Made by a program: the position numbers and the translations under genes
Assembly: GCA_046329055.1 (NCBI GenBank)
Contig: JAXLVK010000017.1
Span: 13,192 to 77,191, forward strand
DNA length: 64,000 nucleotides
DNA from: JADKCL01 sp046329055
GTDB lineage: Bacteria; Bacteroidota; Bacteroidia; J057; JADKCL01
Direction of reading: 5' to 3'
Notes under the pieces: generated by a model
Seen by the model: the letters and a program-made list of their open reading frames with translations, nothing else
Database searches by the model: none
Told to the model about the DNA's origin: nothing
Shown: one piece after another, positions 1 to 8,578 of the stretch
How the letters are laid out: every line of letters starts with the position of its first letter
Numbering within the stretch: the stretch's first letter is position 1

Positions 1-1
1 G

Positions 2-55
2 GCGCACAAGTCGGAGATCATTGACAATAGCCTGAAAAACCTACTCCGAGAATAG
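2..55 (+). CDS. 3' end of a CDS cut by the window edge
   Basis: An open frame runs from the window start to a TAG at 53-55. It gives a polar, helix-compatible tail ending in NLLRE. Only 17 residues are visible, so no family can be assigned. It is followed by about 250 bp of AT-richer DNA before the kinase gene. It could equally be a chance open frame. Confidence 0.35.
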   Translation, partial: AHKSEIIDNSLKNLLRE

Positions 56-308
56 GCCCTCCACTCCTTTCCCAAATTCGTATTCACAATCAATCAGTTC
101 ACCGACCGATCAATAGGTTTTGGTCAATTTTGTTTTTGAAAATCCCCTGACCAGTTTCTATTTTTCGCTATTATCGGGACTCGCTCGATCAAAGCGTGAA
201 TCGAAACCCCAAATACGAGGGCAGGCTGGTGGTTGAAAAGATAACCTGCCCGGATAGAGAAAATTGGCGCGTGCCACGAGGAATGGTATGCGAAGAGGCA
301 AAGTGGAA

Positions 309-2096
309 ATGAGACAACTCTTCTGTCTGGTCTTCGGACTCAGCCTGTTTGGGATTGCCATTGCGCAACCCAGCTCGGATAGCATCATGGCAGCCGGGAA
401 GGCCGCCTACCTCAAGGGCGAATACCCGGAGGCCATCGAGATGTACCAAAACCTTTACAAGCAGGCCACGAAGCAAAAGGACCACAAGCTTGCGGGAGAG
501 GCCTTGCGGCTGATGGGGGACGCATTTCGTGCCTCCGGCGACCTCGCAGAAGGCAAGCGACAGCTCCGGAAGGCCATGGACGAGGCACGCGCCTCCAAGG
601 ACAGCATGCTCATTTGCAAGGTGCACGACCGCCTTGCGGCCGTCTATTTCGAAACCCAAGACCAGCAACTTTCCCGCTACCATGCGAATGAAGCCGCAAA
701 ATTGGCAGAGAGCCTTCATTCCAATCCGGAACTGAGCAGCGCATTGAACATCCTCGGCGCCGTGAATCGCAGGGACGGTCGATTCAAGGAAGCACTCGAG
801 GCGCTGGAAAAATCCATGGAATTGCTGAACGCATCGGGCGATACCACGGACCTCCCCAGCATCCTGAACAACATTTCCAATACCTACCTGGAAATGAAGA
901 AGTACGACAAGGCCATCGAGGCGGCGACCAGAAGTTACGAAATGGCACAGAAGAACGGCATCCCGGTATATATGAGCTATGCCGCCTACATACTAACGGA
1001 GGTGTATCGGAAGCAAAACGACTTCAAGCATGCCCTCGAATGGAAGGACAAGGCAGTGGACATCGACCGCCAAATCATGGACGACAACAAGGGCCGCGAA
1101 CTTTCCAAGCTCAAGAACCAACTGGATTACGCCCAAAAGGAAAAGGACCTCGAATCCCTGAAGCAGGAGGCGAAGCTCAAGGACCAGATCATTGCACGGC
1201 GGAATACACAGTCCGTGGCCTTTACGGGCATTGGCAGCTTGGTGGTGATCATTGCCATCCTCTTCATATACATGAACTTCCGGGCACGCTCCGCCAACAA
1301 GGTGTTGCGCCTGAAAAACGACCAAATCGAGCAGCAATCCTCGGAAATCTCCGCCATCAACATCAACTTGGCGCAGGTCGGCGAGGAACTCCTGGAACGC
1401 AAAAGAAGGCTGGAGGAGATCAACAAGGTCAAGGACAAGCTGTTTTCGATCATTTCCCATGACCTGCGGTCCCCGCTGAACAGTATCCAAGGCATGCTGG
1501 ACTTGCTCAAGAGCGGTCGCCTCACTGGCGATGACTTCGCAAGGATGAGCGACACCCTCATGAGCCGCGTCGAGAACACCACCATGCTGCTCGATAACCT
1601 CCTGAACTGGTCCCGCAGCCAAATGGAGGGCTTCAGCGCCAATCCGCAACCCCTGGATTTGGGCGACGTGGCGGACAGGGTGGTGAACCAACTGGACCAA
1701 AACGCCCGAGCCAAGGACATCAAACTCGAAAACAAGATTTCCTTTGAGGCCAAGGCCGTAGGCGACCGCGACATGGTGACGCTCGTGTTCCGCAACCTCA
1801 TCTCCAATGCCATCAAGTTCACCCCCAAAGGCGGCCACATTCAGGTCATCGATGGCCGTGAAAATGGGCAACTGAAGATCTCCGTCATCGACGATGGCAA
1901 AGGGATCGCGCTCGAGGACATGCCCAAGGTGCTAGGCGAGGAGTATTTCTTCACGTTGGGGACTGCAAATGAGCGTGGATCAGGACTTGGGCTGCGGCTG
2001 TGCAGGGAATTCCTCCAGAAAAACCAAGGAATCCTGGGCTTCGAACCCAATCCAGATAAGGGTACGACCTTCTGGTTCACGCTACCGGTGGCTTAG
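309..2096 (+). CDS. TPR-containing sensor histidine kinase
   Basis: This 595-residue protein has a signal peptide (first about 20 residues, ending GIAIAQ) and a TPR-type helical repeat region to about residue 290. One transmembrane helix (about 301-323) and a coiled coil follow, then a HisKA domain with H-box SIISHDLRSPLNS (His384) and a HATPase_c domain. The ATPase shows N-box NLISNAIKFT, G1 DDGKGI and G2 GSGLGLRL. The ATG at 309 is preferred over one at 264 because it gives a clean signal peptide. TPRs would be periplasmic and the kinase cytoplasmic. No receiver domain or response regulator is adjacent, so it is an orphan kinase. Its TAG overlaps the stop of the convergent lyase gene. The ligand is unknown. 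Confidence 0.9.
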   Translation: MRQLFCLVFGLSLFGIAIAQPSSDSIMAAGKAAYLKGEYPEAIEMYQNLYKQATKQKDHKLAGEALRLMGDAFRASGDLAEGKRQLRKAMDEARASKDSMLICKVHDRLAAVYFETQDQQLSRYHANEAAKLAESLHSNPELSSALNILGAVNRRDGRFKEALEALEKSMELLNASGDTTDLPSILNNISNTYLEMKKYDKAIEAATRSYEMAQKNGIPVYMSYAAYILTEVYRKQNDFKHALEWKDKAVDIDRQIMDDNKGRELSKLKNQLDYAQKEKDLESLKQEAKLKDQIIARRNTQSVAFTGIGSLVVIIAILFIYMNFRARSANKVLRLKNDQIEQQSSEISAININLAQVGEELLERKRRLEEINKVKDKLFSIISHDLRSPLNSIQGMLDLLKSGRLTGDDFARMSDTLMSRVENTTMLLDNLLNWSRSQMEGFSANPQPLDLGDVADRVVNQLDQNARAKDIKLENKISFEAKAVGDRDMVTLVFRNLISNAIKFTPKGGHIQVIDGRENGQLKISVIDDGKGIALEDMPKVLGEEYFFTLGTANERGSGLGLRLCREFLQKNQGILGFEPNPDKGTTFWFTLPVA

Positions 2097-4777
2097 TGCC
2101 CGGCGTGAATCACCTTGGTGGTTCCCAGCATCTGCCCAAACGCATCTGTAAAGGAGATCAGGTAGGCGCCCGCAGGGTGTCCGCTGAAATCCAACGCAAC
2201 CTGGGGCCCATTGGAGAAGTGCATTCCCCAAGCGTCCTTGCCATCGACAGATTGGATTTGGACGGTGCCCTCCCCTACCAGGCAATTGACGCTCAAGGCA
2301 TTCTCGAACGGATTCGGCCATGCTAATAGGTTTGCGGCATTCGGATTCACTGACCCTATGATGAAATCCTTGTGGATCGTGAACCGGCCCTGCCCACCCA
2401 CGATCACTTCCAATCGGTCGAGGTTCGCGTCGTAAGACCAGCTTTGGACCACATTCCAGCCCAGGACAGACGCCGGAACGAATCCAAGATGATAGAAATA
2501 CACCGTGGTCGGTTCCCCAGCGAATGCTTCATACGTCACCGAATCCATCCGCGCCAAGGCATATTCCGAGGAATTGGAGGACCAGCAAATCGTGTCTGAG
2601 CCCAGCATGAGCAGGTTTCCGTCTTGCAGCACCATTTGGTCAAGCTGGCCTTGGGCATTTTCAGAATAGAAATAGGCGCCCGCATTTCCGTACAGGTCAG
2701 CCGCCAGCCCGGACTGGGCAGCTGTCACCGTGCTCCTCAGCGAGGCAATGTCCACGAATCCCCCTCTCCGAATCGCCATCGCATCACAAGAGGCACCGCA
2801 GAGCAGTTCCACATTCGGGGAATCCGCCTCGAATGGCACCAATGCAGCAAGGAAATAGGTCTGCGCCTGCCCAGATTTGTCCGCATGGAGGACGGTATGG
2901 GTCTCGGCGGAGTCATAACGCAGCTCGTGTCGAGCGGAATCGGTCACCAAGGCTGACAAGCCTCCGGTTGCCGTGACGGTTGCCTGGAGGTACACGCCAT
3001 TCTTGGACCATAGGCCGGATTGATTCGGGGAATCCATCGAGAATGTACCATGCGTGGAATCGCCGCCCTCCAATCCCAAGGCATGCAATTGCCAACGATA
3101 ATCGTGGGGCTGGGCAGATCCTACCTTGTCGGAAAGGAGGAAATAATCCCTGCGCACGAACATGGGACGGCGGATGATATCCGTAGATCGATAATTGGTT
3201 TGGATCGAAGTGAAATCCAATCGCTGGAAGTCGAATGTGGAAAGGATGGTCGCATTGGCATCGCCAGCGTTTCCTGTCGAGGCTTCGGTCGGGCCTTGGC
3301 CATCGATGAGGATCATGTTGTGGTGGGTTGGGCCATCCACCTCGTCGCGGCGCTCCCATTTCAGGTAGCCGGGGTCGATGGCGAGCTCTTGCCCGCGCGC
3401 GTGCAGGTTAAAAGAGGTGACGTCCACATGATTGTGGCCATTGGCGCTGGACCGAGCGAGGCCGCTTTTCACACAGAGGTGCATGTAGGTGGAGGTGGTG
3501 TCCCAGCCGGAACGCATGATCACGTCGCCGCTCAGGGGCAGGGTCTGGAAGAGGTCAAATGAATCGGTCGTGGGCGCCGTCATGGCGGAAAGGAAGTCGG
3601 CGACGACATCGTCCGAGCTGTGGTGCAGTTGATCCCAGAGGGAGGTCGGGGCGGCGGGATTGAAGCGGCTGCCGTGGTAGGTCGGGCGGAAACGGGATTG
3701 TTCCGTGAGGGCCATGTCCGCGTTGAAGGTCTGGGCGAAGCAGTCCTCGACCTGCGGGTCCCGGCCGTCAGGCATGCGGATGCGCATCACCCATTCCCAG
3801 AGGTTCTCGAAGTTGGGGTCGTGCCAGGGGTGACGAATGGAGGCATTGTGCCCATCGAAGCTGACAGAAAGGGTGGTGTCAGGAATGAAATTGTGGAGGG
3901 CGTGGAAAAACTCGAGGCTATGACGCATCCCGAAGCGGAGGTAATGCGGCCCCTCGGCATAACCGCCGATTTGGCCGGGCTCGGACTGGCGGACGCCGCT
4001 GCGCCACAGGACATTGTCGATGTTCCAGAGGGCGGTTTGGATCCACTTCTGAGGCTGCCCATCTACGCTGGAGGAGGTCGCATTGTTCAGAACGACAGCC
4101 CCCATGCCCAAGGCCGCCACGGCACGAAGGGTGTGATTGTCCACGTGGAGGCTGGTCAGGCCCAGGCCAAAGGTGTTGAAGGCGACCTGTGTATGGAACG
4201 AAGTCAGGTATTCATGGAGCAAGGTCCGCGCCGAGTCAAGGGTACTGTCTGCGACGCCAGCGCCTTTGAGGAGGTCGTAGGCAATCAAATTGTCCATGAG
4301 TTCATTGGCGCGCCAGAGGTAGTTACCGAAATCCGGATAGACCTCCACGTCCGTGTTCATGCGCTGCAGGAGGTTGATGGCCTTGTTGCGGAGGGTGTTC
4401 GCCTCGGTCGTGGTAAGGGTGTCGAGGGTGAGGGGCGGAACCGGCTTGCGGTTGAGCAGCAGGACATAGGCGCAGTTTTTAGCGGCATGGGCTGCGACGC
4501 GGCGGTCGCCATTTGAAACGAGGGTTTGGGGAGGATTGGAGCCCCAAGCGTCGGCATAGAGGCCTTGGTATAGGCTGAAATTTTCCGAATTGCTACCAAT
4601 CCACTGCCGGAGCGCTGGGAGTTCGGAAAGCTTGATCAGGGTCCTGGGGTAGCTGAGGTCGGCATTCGCAGGAATCCAACTGCCCTGAGCCCGAATGCCT
4701 GTGGACGGGAAGGACAGCCAAGTAGCCAGAAGCGGCAAGAGCAAAAGCAAACGAAAGCCTTGGGAATGGGTGCGCAT
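2093..4777 (-). CDS. Secreted heparinase II/III-like polysaccharide lyase with T9SS sorting domain
   Basis: 894 residues with an N-terminal signal peptide. The central and C-terminal part matches the heparinase II/III C-terminal fold, including GHNHVDVTSFNLHARG and PGYLKW, with the conserved His/Tyr region of polyanion lyases. The last about 75 residues look like a T9SS type A sorting domain (NPFENALSVNC, then SGHPAGAYLISF and a short basic tail). The protein is therefore probably exported across the outer membrane and cleaves uronic-acid polysaccharide by beta-elimination. The substrate cannot be told. No SusC/SusD pair or other carbohydrate genes flank it. It is convergent with the kinase (stop codons overlap) and divergent from nth. 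Confidence 0.85.
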   Translation of the reverse strand: MRTHSQGFRLLLLLPLLATWLSFPSTGIRAQGSWIPANADLSYPRTLIKLSELPALRQWIGSNSENFSLYQGLYADAWGSNPPQTLVSNGDRRVAAHAAKNCAYVLLLNRKPVPPLTLDTLTTTEANTLRNKAINLLQRMNTDVEVYPDFGNYLWRANELMDNLIAYDLLKGAGVADSTLDSARTLLHEYLTSFHTQVAFNTFGLGLTSLHVDNHTLRAVAALGMGAVVLNNATSSSVDGQPQKWIQTALWNIDNVLWRSGVRQSEPGQIGGYAEGPHYLRFGMRHSLEFFHALHNFIPDTTLSVSFDGHNASIRHPWHDPNFENLWEWVMRIRMPDGRDPQVEDCFAQTFNADMALTEQSRFRPTYHGSRFNPAAPTSLWDQLHHSSDDVVADFLSAMTAPTTDSFDLFQTLPLSGDVIMRSGWDTTSTYMHLCVKSGLARSSANGHNHVDVTSFNLHARGQELAIDPGYLKWERRDEVDGPTHHNMILIDGQGPTEASTGNAGDANATILSTFDFQRLDFTSIQTNYRSTDIIRRPMFVRRDYFLLSDKVGSAQPHDYRWQLHALGLEGGDSTHGTFSMDSPNQSGLWSKNGVYLQATVTATGGLSALVTDSARHELRYDSAETHTVLHADKSGQAQTYFLAALVPFEADSPNVELLCGASCDAMAIRRGGFVDIASLRSTVTAAQSGLAADLYGNAGAYFYSENAQGQLDQMVLQDGNLLMLGSDTICWSSNSSEYALARMDSVTYEAFAGEPTTVYFYHLGFVPASVLGWNVVQSWSYDANLDRLEVIVGGQGRFTIHKDFIIGSVNPNAANLLAWPNPFENALSVNCLVGEGTVQIQSVDGKDAWGMHFSNGPQVALDFSGHPAGAYLISFTDAFGQMLGTTKVIHAGH

Positions 4778-4849
4778 CGCAGAATCAGGGGGAATTTTTC
4801 AACGCCTATCTGCCCAAAAAGTTAGTAATTCAGCCCAGATATTCAATCG

Positions 4850-5530
4850 ATGCGTCGGAAAGAAAAGGCAAGGATCGTGATGGAGCGGCTCGCGGCGGCC
4901 ATCCCCAATGCAGAGACGGAGTTGCATTATGGCAGCCCGTTCCAGCTGCTCGTTGCGGTGATGCTCTCTGCCCAATGCACGGATAAACGCGTGAATGAGA
5001 CGACTCCGGCACTGTTCGAGCGTTTTCCGACCCCGGAGTCGCTGGTCGGCGTAGAATTTGACGAGGTTTTCGCCTACATCAAGGGCATCTCCTACCCCGC
5101 CAACAAATCCCGACACCTGCTCCAAACGGCTGAAATCCTCGTCCGCGAGCACGGCGGGCAGGTTCCCAATGACTACAATGCCTTGCTAGCACTCCCCGGA
5201 GTAGGACGCAAGACTGCCAATGTGGTCACCTCCATCCTGTGGAAGGCGCCGCGATTCGCAGTGGACACGCATGTCTTCCGGGTCGGCAATCGCATCGGGT
5301 TGACACGTGCCAAGACGGTCCTACAGTCCGAGCAGCAGCTCACGGCATTGTTCTTGGACGACGAGATCCCAGACGCACACCATTATCTGATCCTACACGG
5401 GCGCTATACGTGTGTTGCGCGAAAGCCCGCCTGTGCGCGGTGCGTGCTCACGGACATTTGTGCGCACCTGCACAAGCAAACCCGCGCAGCGGAAAGGACG
5501 GCCAAGCGGAAAGCAGCTCAGCAAGGCTAG
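4850..5530 (+). CDS. nth: Endonuclease III (DNA glycosylase/AP lyase)
   Basis: 226 residues, normal family length. Removes oxidised pyrimidines and cleaves the abasic strand in base excision repair. The helix-hairpin-helix LPGVGRKTANVV carries the catalytic Lys (about 121), and VDTHVFRV carries the catalytic Asp (139). The C-terminal [4Fe-4S] ligands have exact family spacing: Cys188, Cys195, Cys198, Cys204 (C-x6-C-x2-C-x5-C). The gene is divergent from the lyase and followed by the 5636-5862 palindrome. No frameshift is seen. Confidence 0.97.
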   Translation: MRRKEKARIVMERLAAAIPNAETELHYGSPFQLLVAVMLSAQCTDKRVNETTPALFERFPTPESLVGVEFDEVFAYIKGISYPANKSRHLLQTAEILVREHGGQVPNDYNALLALPGVGRKTANVVTSILWKAPRFAVDTHVFRVGNRIGLTRAKTVLQSEQQLTALFLDDEIPDAHHYLILHGRYTCVARKPACARCVLTDICAHLHKQTRAAERTAKRKAAQQG

Positions 5531-5635
5531 AATTAGGCCCCATCACCCATAGAGCGCATTCAGCGCTACCTCCCGATATTCAAGCCAGAGGGCATTCCAC
5601 AGCAACCATCACCCGCAACCCGCCAAGATCGCTTC

Positions 5636-5862
5636 TTCAGGATTCCATCCAATGCTTCGCCTGGCAAGGGCTGTTTTTCAGCGGGAAACAGCACCAAATT
5701 GGGCCGAAAACTGGGGCATAGTTGAAGTTTTTTCGGCGCAGCAAGGCTATTTGCGCCGAAAAAACTTCAACCACACCCCAATTTTCAACCCAGGCGGGCG
5801 CTGTCCCCACCGAAAAACAACCCCGGTGCCGGACGTGCAAAATGGAAGACTGGAATCCTGAA
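5636..5862. repeat. Long imperfect palindrome (about 227 bp)
   Basis: The centre is a perfect 20-bp inverted repeat (5721-5740 with 5752-5771, 11-nt loop). Outward, the arms keep matching imperfectly to matching 12-mers, TTCAGGATTCCA at 5636-5647 and its complement at 5851-5862. Consequently the two strands encode nearly the same short peptide (a VENWG-like motif on both). It may be a MITE-like or REP-like element or a bidirectional terminator between nth and the next gene. No transposase is nearby. Confidence 0.8.
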
Positions 5863-6051
5863 AAACTCAACAAGGCTGAAATGGCGCGACGGCGATTGAT
5901 CGCGGAGGCAGAGCGCCTGATGCTCGAACAGCAATGCTGGGAGCTTTACATGGCGTACGCCACTTCAAAGGAGGCGCATGACCGCCTGATGAATACCGTT
6001 CATTTCTACGACGACCTTCTTGGAGACATCGCCGAAGACGAACCGCCTTAG
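5842..6051 (+). CDS. Small hypothetical coiled-coil protein
   Basis: 69 residues from the ATG at 5842. An upstream in-frame start at 5722 would run through the palindrome and is unlikely. Composition is charged and helical (KAEMARRRLIAEAERL), with two Trp and one Cys, and a DDLLGDIAEDEPP acidic tail. No family recognised. Its first codons lie inside the right arm of the 5636-5862 palindrome, so its expression may be linked to that hairpin. Located between nth and recA. Confidence 0.6.
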   Translation: MEDWNPEKLNKAEMARRRLIAEAERLMLEQQCWELYMAYATSKEAHDRLMNTVHFYDDLLGDIAEDEPP

Positions 6052-6197
6052 CAAGCGGCTAGCTCAATAAATATTTTTCAAGGAGAAAAACCGCCTCCAT
6101 TCACAAAAAACAGCATCCGAGTTCGCATTTCAAGAAATATTCCTGATTTCATAGACATTTCACACCACCAATGTTAGCTATGTTAAAATTTTTATCC

Positions 6198-6205
6198 TAC
6201 ATTTG
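6198..6205 (+). promoter_or_regulatory. Candidate -7 box TACATTTG upstream of the recA leader
   Basis: Matches the Bacteroidota sigma-ABfr -7 consensus TAnnTTTG exactly. A clear -33 TTTG is not seen. Transcription would begin near 6212, at the start of the structured stretch. Confidence 0.4.
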
Positions 6206-6211
6206 AAATCA

Positions 6212-6356
6212 AATTGCTGTGTTAGGTAGAGCGAAAAAATTGTTTGGAGTTTTTGACACGAGATGTCAAAAGCTGCTCGGAAGCTTGTACCAGAGATGCG
6301 AACAACGTCTCTCGGTTGGTCGGGCAAGGTGCCGCAGCTGCTGTGAACAACTTTTT
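6212..6356 (+). ncRNA. Candidate structured RNA or recA leader
   Basis: In this gap before recA several helices can be drawn: TTTTGACA (6251-6258) with TGTCAAAA (6264-6271); AGAGATG with CGTCTCT around a 7-nt loop; GGC with GCC; and an enclosing AGCTGC/GCAGCT pairing. A T-rich tail follows at about 6351-6356. A TAnnTTTG box lies just upstream and a separate promoter box for recA lies downstream, so this may be an independent small RNA or a 5' leader. The TTTTGACA inverted repeat could instead be an operator. No known RNA family is recognised. Confidence 0.4.
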
Positions 6357-6378
6357 AATTGTGTGTAACCTCAAAAAA

Positions 6379-6386
6379 TAACTTTG
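6379..6386 (+). promoter_or_regulatory. recA -7 promoter box TAACTTTG
   Basis: Exact TAnnTTTG match, with a TTG at 6359-6361 (17 nt upstream) as a possible -33 element. It lies 2 nt before the ATG at 6389. This would put the transcript start at or after that ATG and so favours the ATG at 6413. Confidence 0.55.
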
Positions 6387-6388
6387 CT

Positions 6389-7447
6389 ATGAAAACTCAA
6401 AACGGAACCGTAATGGCTGGAAAAGACGAAAGACTGGAAAAGATGAAGGCCCTTCAGGCCACGATGGACAAGCTTGAAAAGAGCTTTGGGAAGGGTATCG
6501 TCATGAAGTTGAGCGATCAGGCGGAGACGGACATTCCTGTCATTCCCACCGGTTCCTTGAGTCTGGATATTGCACTTGGCGTGGGCGGGCTTCCCCGTGG
6601 TCGTATCATCGAAATCTACGGCCCCGAGTCCTCCGGTAAGACCACCCTCTCCTTGCATGTGATTGCAGAGGCCCAAAAGCGTGGCGGACTTGCCGCCTTC
6701 GTGGACGCAGAACACGCATTTGACCGCTTCTACGCCGAGAAACTCGGCATCGACACCGAAAACCTCCTAGTCTCGCAACCCGACAACGGTGAGCAAGCCC
6801 TTGAAATCGCCGAAAACCTCATTCGCTCTGGCGCCATTGACGTGATCGTGATCGACTCCGTGGCGGCATTGGTGCCGAAGGCAGAAATCGAAGGCGAGAT
6901 GGGCGATTCCAAAATGGGCCTTCAAGCGCGACTCATGTCGCAGGCCATGCGGAAACTCACCGCAGCTATCGCCAAAACCAACTGCGTTTGCATCTTCATC
7001 AACCAATTGCGTGAGAAAATCGGCGTGATGTTCGGCAACCCCGAAACCACCACGGGTGGTAACGCTCTGAAGTTTTACGCCTCCGTCCGTATCGACATCC
7101 GCCGCATCGGTCAGTTGAAAGAAGGCAATGACATCACCGGCAACCGCGTGAAAGTGAAAATTGCCAAGAACAAAGTTGCTCCGCCTTTCAAGATCGCAGA
7201 GTTCGACATCACCTATGGTGAAGGCATCTCAAAGACTGGCGAAATCATCGACCTGGGCGCCGAACTCGGCATCATCCAAAAGTCCGGCTCTTGGTTCAGC
7301 TACCAAGGGGACAAACTCGGCCAAGGACGCGACGCTGTCAAAGCGCTGCTCACCGACAACCCCGAGCTGCTTGAGGACATCGAGCGCAAGATCCTCGAGA
7401 AGATGGGCATCAAGCCCGGCAACGCCGGAGCCCTCCTCAACTCCTGA
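6389..7447 (+). CDS. recA: Recombinase A
   Basis: 352 residues from the ATG at 6389. Forms the ATP-dependent filament on single-stranded DNA for homologous recombination and the SOS response. Visible are Walker A GPESSGKTT (about residue 78), the DAEHAFD segment, Walker B VIVIDSVAAL, the L1 region EGEMGDSKMGLQARLMSQAMRK (one residue inserted relative to my memory of others, not checked), L2 FGNPETTTGGNALKFYAS and the KNKVAPPF motif. An in-frame ATG at 6413 (MAGKDERL) fits better with the promoter box at 6379-6386, so the true start may be there. No LexA box was recognised. A terminator follows at 7491-7530. Confidence 0.98.
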   Translation: MKTQNGTVMAGKDERLEKMKALQATMDKLEKSFGKGIVMKLSDQAETDIPVIPTGSLSLDIALGVGGLPRGRIIEIYGPESSGKTTLSLHVIAEAQKRGGLAAFVDAEHAFDRFYAEKLGIDTENLLVSQPDNGEQALEIAENLIRSGAIDVIVIDSVAALVPKAEIEGEMGDSKMGLQARLMSQAMRKLTAAIAKTNCVCIFINQLREKIGVMFGNPETTTGGNALKFYASVRIDIRRIGQLKEGNDITGNRVKVKIAKNKVAPPFKIAEFDITYGEGISKTGEIIDLGAELGIIQKSGSWFSYQGDKLGQGRDAVKALLTDNPELLEDIERKILEKMGIKPGNAGALLNS

Positions 7448-7490
7448 TTATTTACGCTTTCAGATACTTTCTCAGAGTCTGCCTTACAAG

Positions 7491-7530
7491 GCCAAGAACC
7501 GGAACCATTACAGGTTTCGGTTTTGGCTTT
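7491..7530 (+). terminator. Terminator after recA
   Basis: Stem GCCAAGAACCGGAACC (7491-7506) pairs with GGTTTCGGTTTTGGC (7513-7527) around a 6-nt ATTACA loop, with one G bulge and one G-T pair. A short T run follows. Confidence 0.75.
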
Positions 7531-7595
7531 AGATGGGAATGTGTATGGCCGAAAAGCAAGACTTGCTATTTTTGCCAGCATCAATCTGCAAAAAC

Positions 7596-8483
7596 ATGAA
7601 GCGTGAACAACTTTGGACAAGCCTTACCGTGGGTGGGCTGCTATTCGCAGGGATTTTGACTCAAGGATGCGGCGGCAAGACCGACTCCAATGGCAATACC
7701 AACCCGGATTCCACCCAAGGCAATGTCACCGAGGAGCAACCCGTCGATTCCAACACAGTGGTCTATGTCGGTGACACCTCCGAAGGAATGATCCGATTCA
7801 AAACGGAGGCGAATCTCTACGGTTTTTTCACCGACAAGGGCGATACCGTGGTCAAGCCGAAATACTCATTGGCGTTTGATTTCAAAGATGGCTGGGCCAA
7901 GATCGGCATCAACGGCAAGCAGGGATTTGTTGACAAGACGGGAGCCGAGGTGATTCCTCCCACCTACGACAAGGCTACGGCCTTTTATGAGGACCTCGCT
8001 GGCGTGCTGGTTGACGGCAAGTGGGGGTTCATCGACAGAGCCAACAAGATGGCGATCCCCGCACAGTACATGGAGGTGCAGAACTTTTCGGAGGGCGTCT
8101 GTCCGATCAAGACCGATTCAGCCAAATACTGGACCTACATTGACAAGAAGGGCAAGGTTGTGATCGGCGAGCAAATGAAACTGGAGTCGGCTTGGCCGTT
8201 TTCGGAAGGGCTTGCTCATGGCATGAAGGAAAACCTGTGGGGCTTCTTCAACCACAGCGGGAAAGTGGTCGTGCCGTTCGAATACTTCAACGTGGGTCCA
8301 TTCCAAGACGGTAGCGCACCTGCTCAGAAGCCTGAATATTGGATTCGCATCGACAAGAAGGGCAAATGCGTGATGAACTGCGATGGGGCAATGGAAGGCG
8401 CGCAGGTCAGTGGCGGCGATGGCCAAGGAGGGCACGAAGGCCACGATCACGGTGATCATGAAGGGCATGACCACGAGCATTGA
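7596..8483 (+). CDS. WG-repeat lipoprotein with His-rich C-terminus
   Basis: 295 residues. The ATG at 7596 gives a classical lipoprotein signal (basic N-terminus, hydrophobic core, LTQGC lipobox). At least four WG (KWG-type) repeats follow: DGWAKIGINGKQGFVD, DGKWGFIDRANK, YWTYIDKKGK, NLWGFFNHSGK. WG repeats form bead-like binding domains in secreted and lipid-anchored proteins. The last about 20 residues are rich in His, Gly, Asp and Glu (HEGHDHGDHEGHDHEH), a likely metal-binding tail. A TATTTTTG box at 7567-7574 is a plausible promoter. Single gene, convergent with bshB1. Confidence 0.85.
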   Translation: MKREQLWTSLTVGGLLFAGILTQGCGGKTDSNGNTNPDSTQGNVTEEQPVDSNTVVYVGDTSEGMIRFKTEANLYGFFTDKGDTVVKPKYSLAFDFKDGWAKIGINGKQGFVDKTGAEVIPPTYDKATAFYEDLAGVLVDGKWGFIDRANKMAIPAQYMEVQNFSEGVCPIKTDSAKYWTYIDKKGKVVIGEQMKLESAWPFSEGLAHGMKENLWGFFNHSGKVVVPFEYFNVGPFQDGSAPAQKPEYWIRIDKKGKCVMNCDGAMEGAQVSGGDGQGGHEGHDHGDHEGHDHEH

Positions 8484-8578
8484 GTCAATTCACATTGAAA
8501 ATGGCCTGGGGTAAGTCCCGGGTGTGAGTTCTGGATGCGGCAGCAGCTCAGCTGTTGCCCATCTGCTGAACTTTCGAC

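Noticed and set aside
993..1871. 292-codon minus ORF inside the kinase gene
   Set aside because: Shadow of the high-GC kinase coding frame, with no domain or conserved motif.
6251..6271. LexA box before recA
   Set aside because: TTTTGACA(N5)TGTCAAAA is a palindrome but does not match known LexA operators closely enough to name it.
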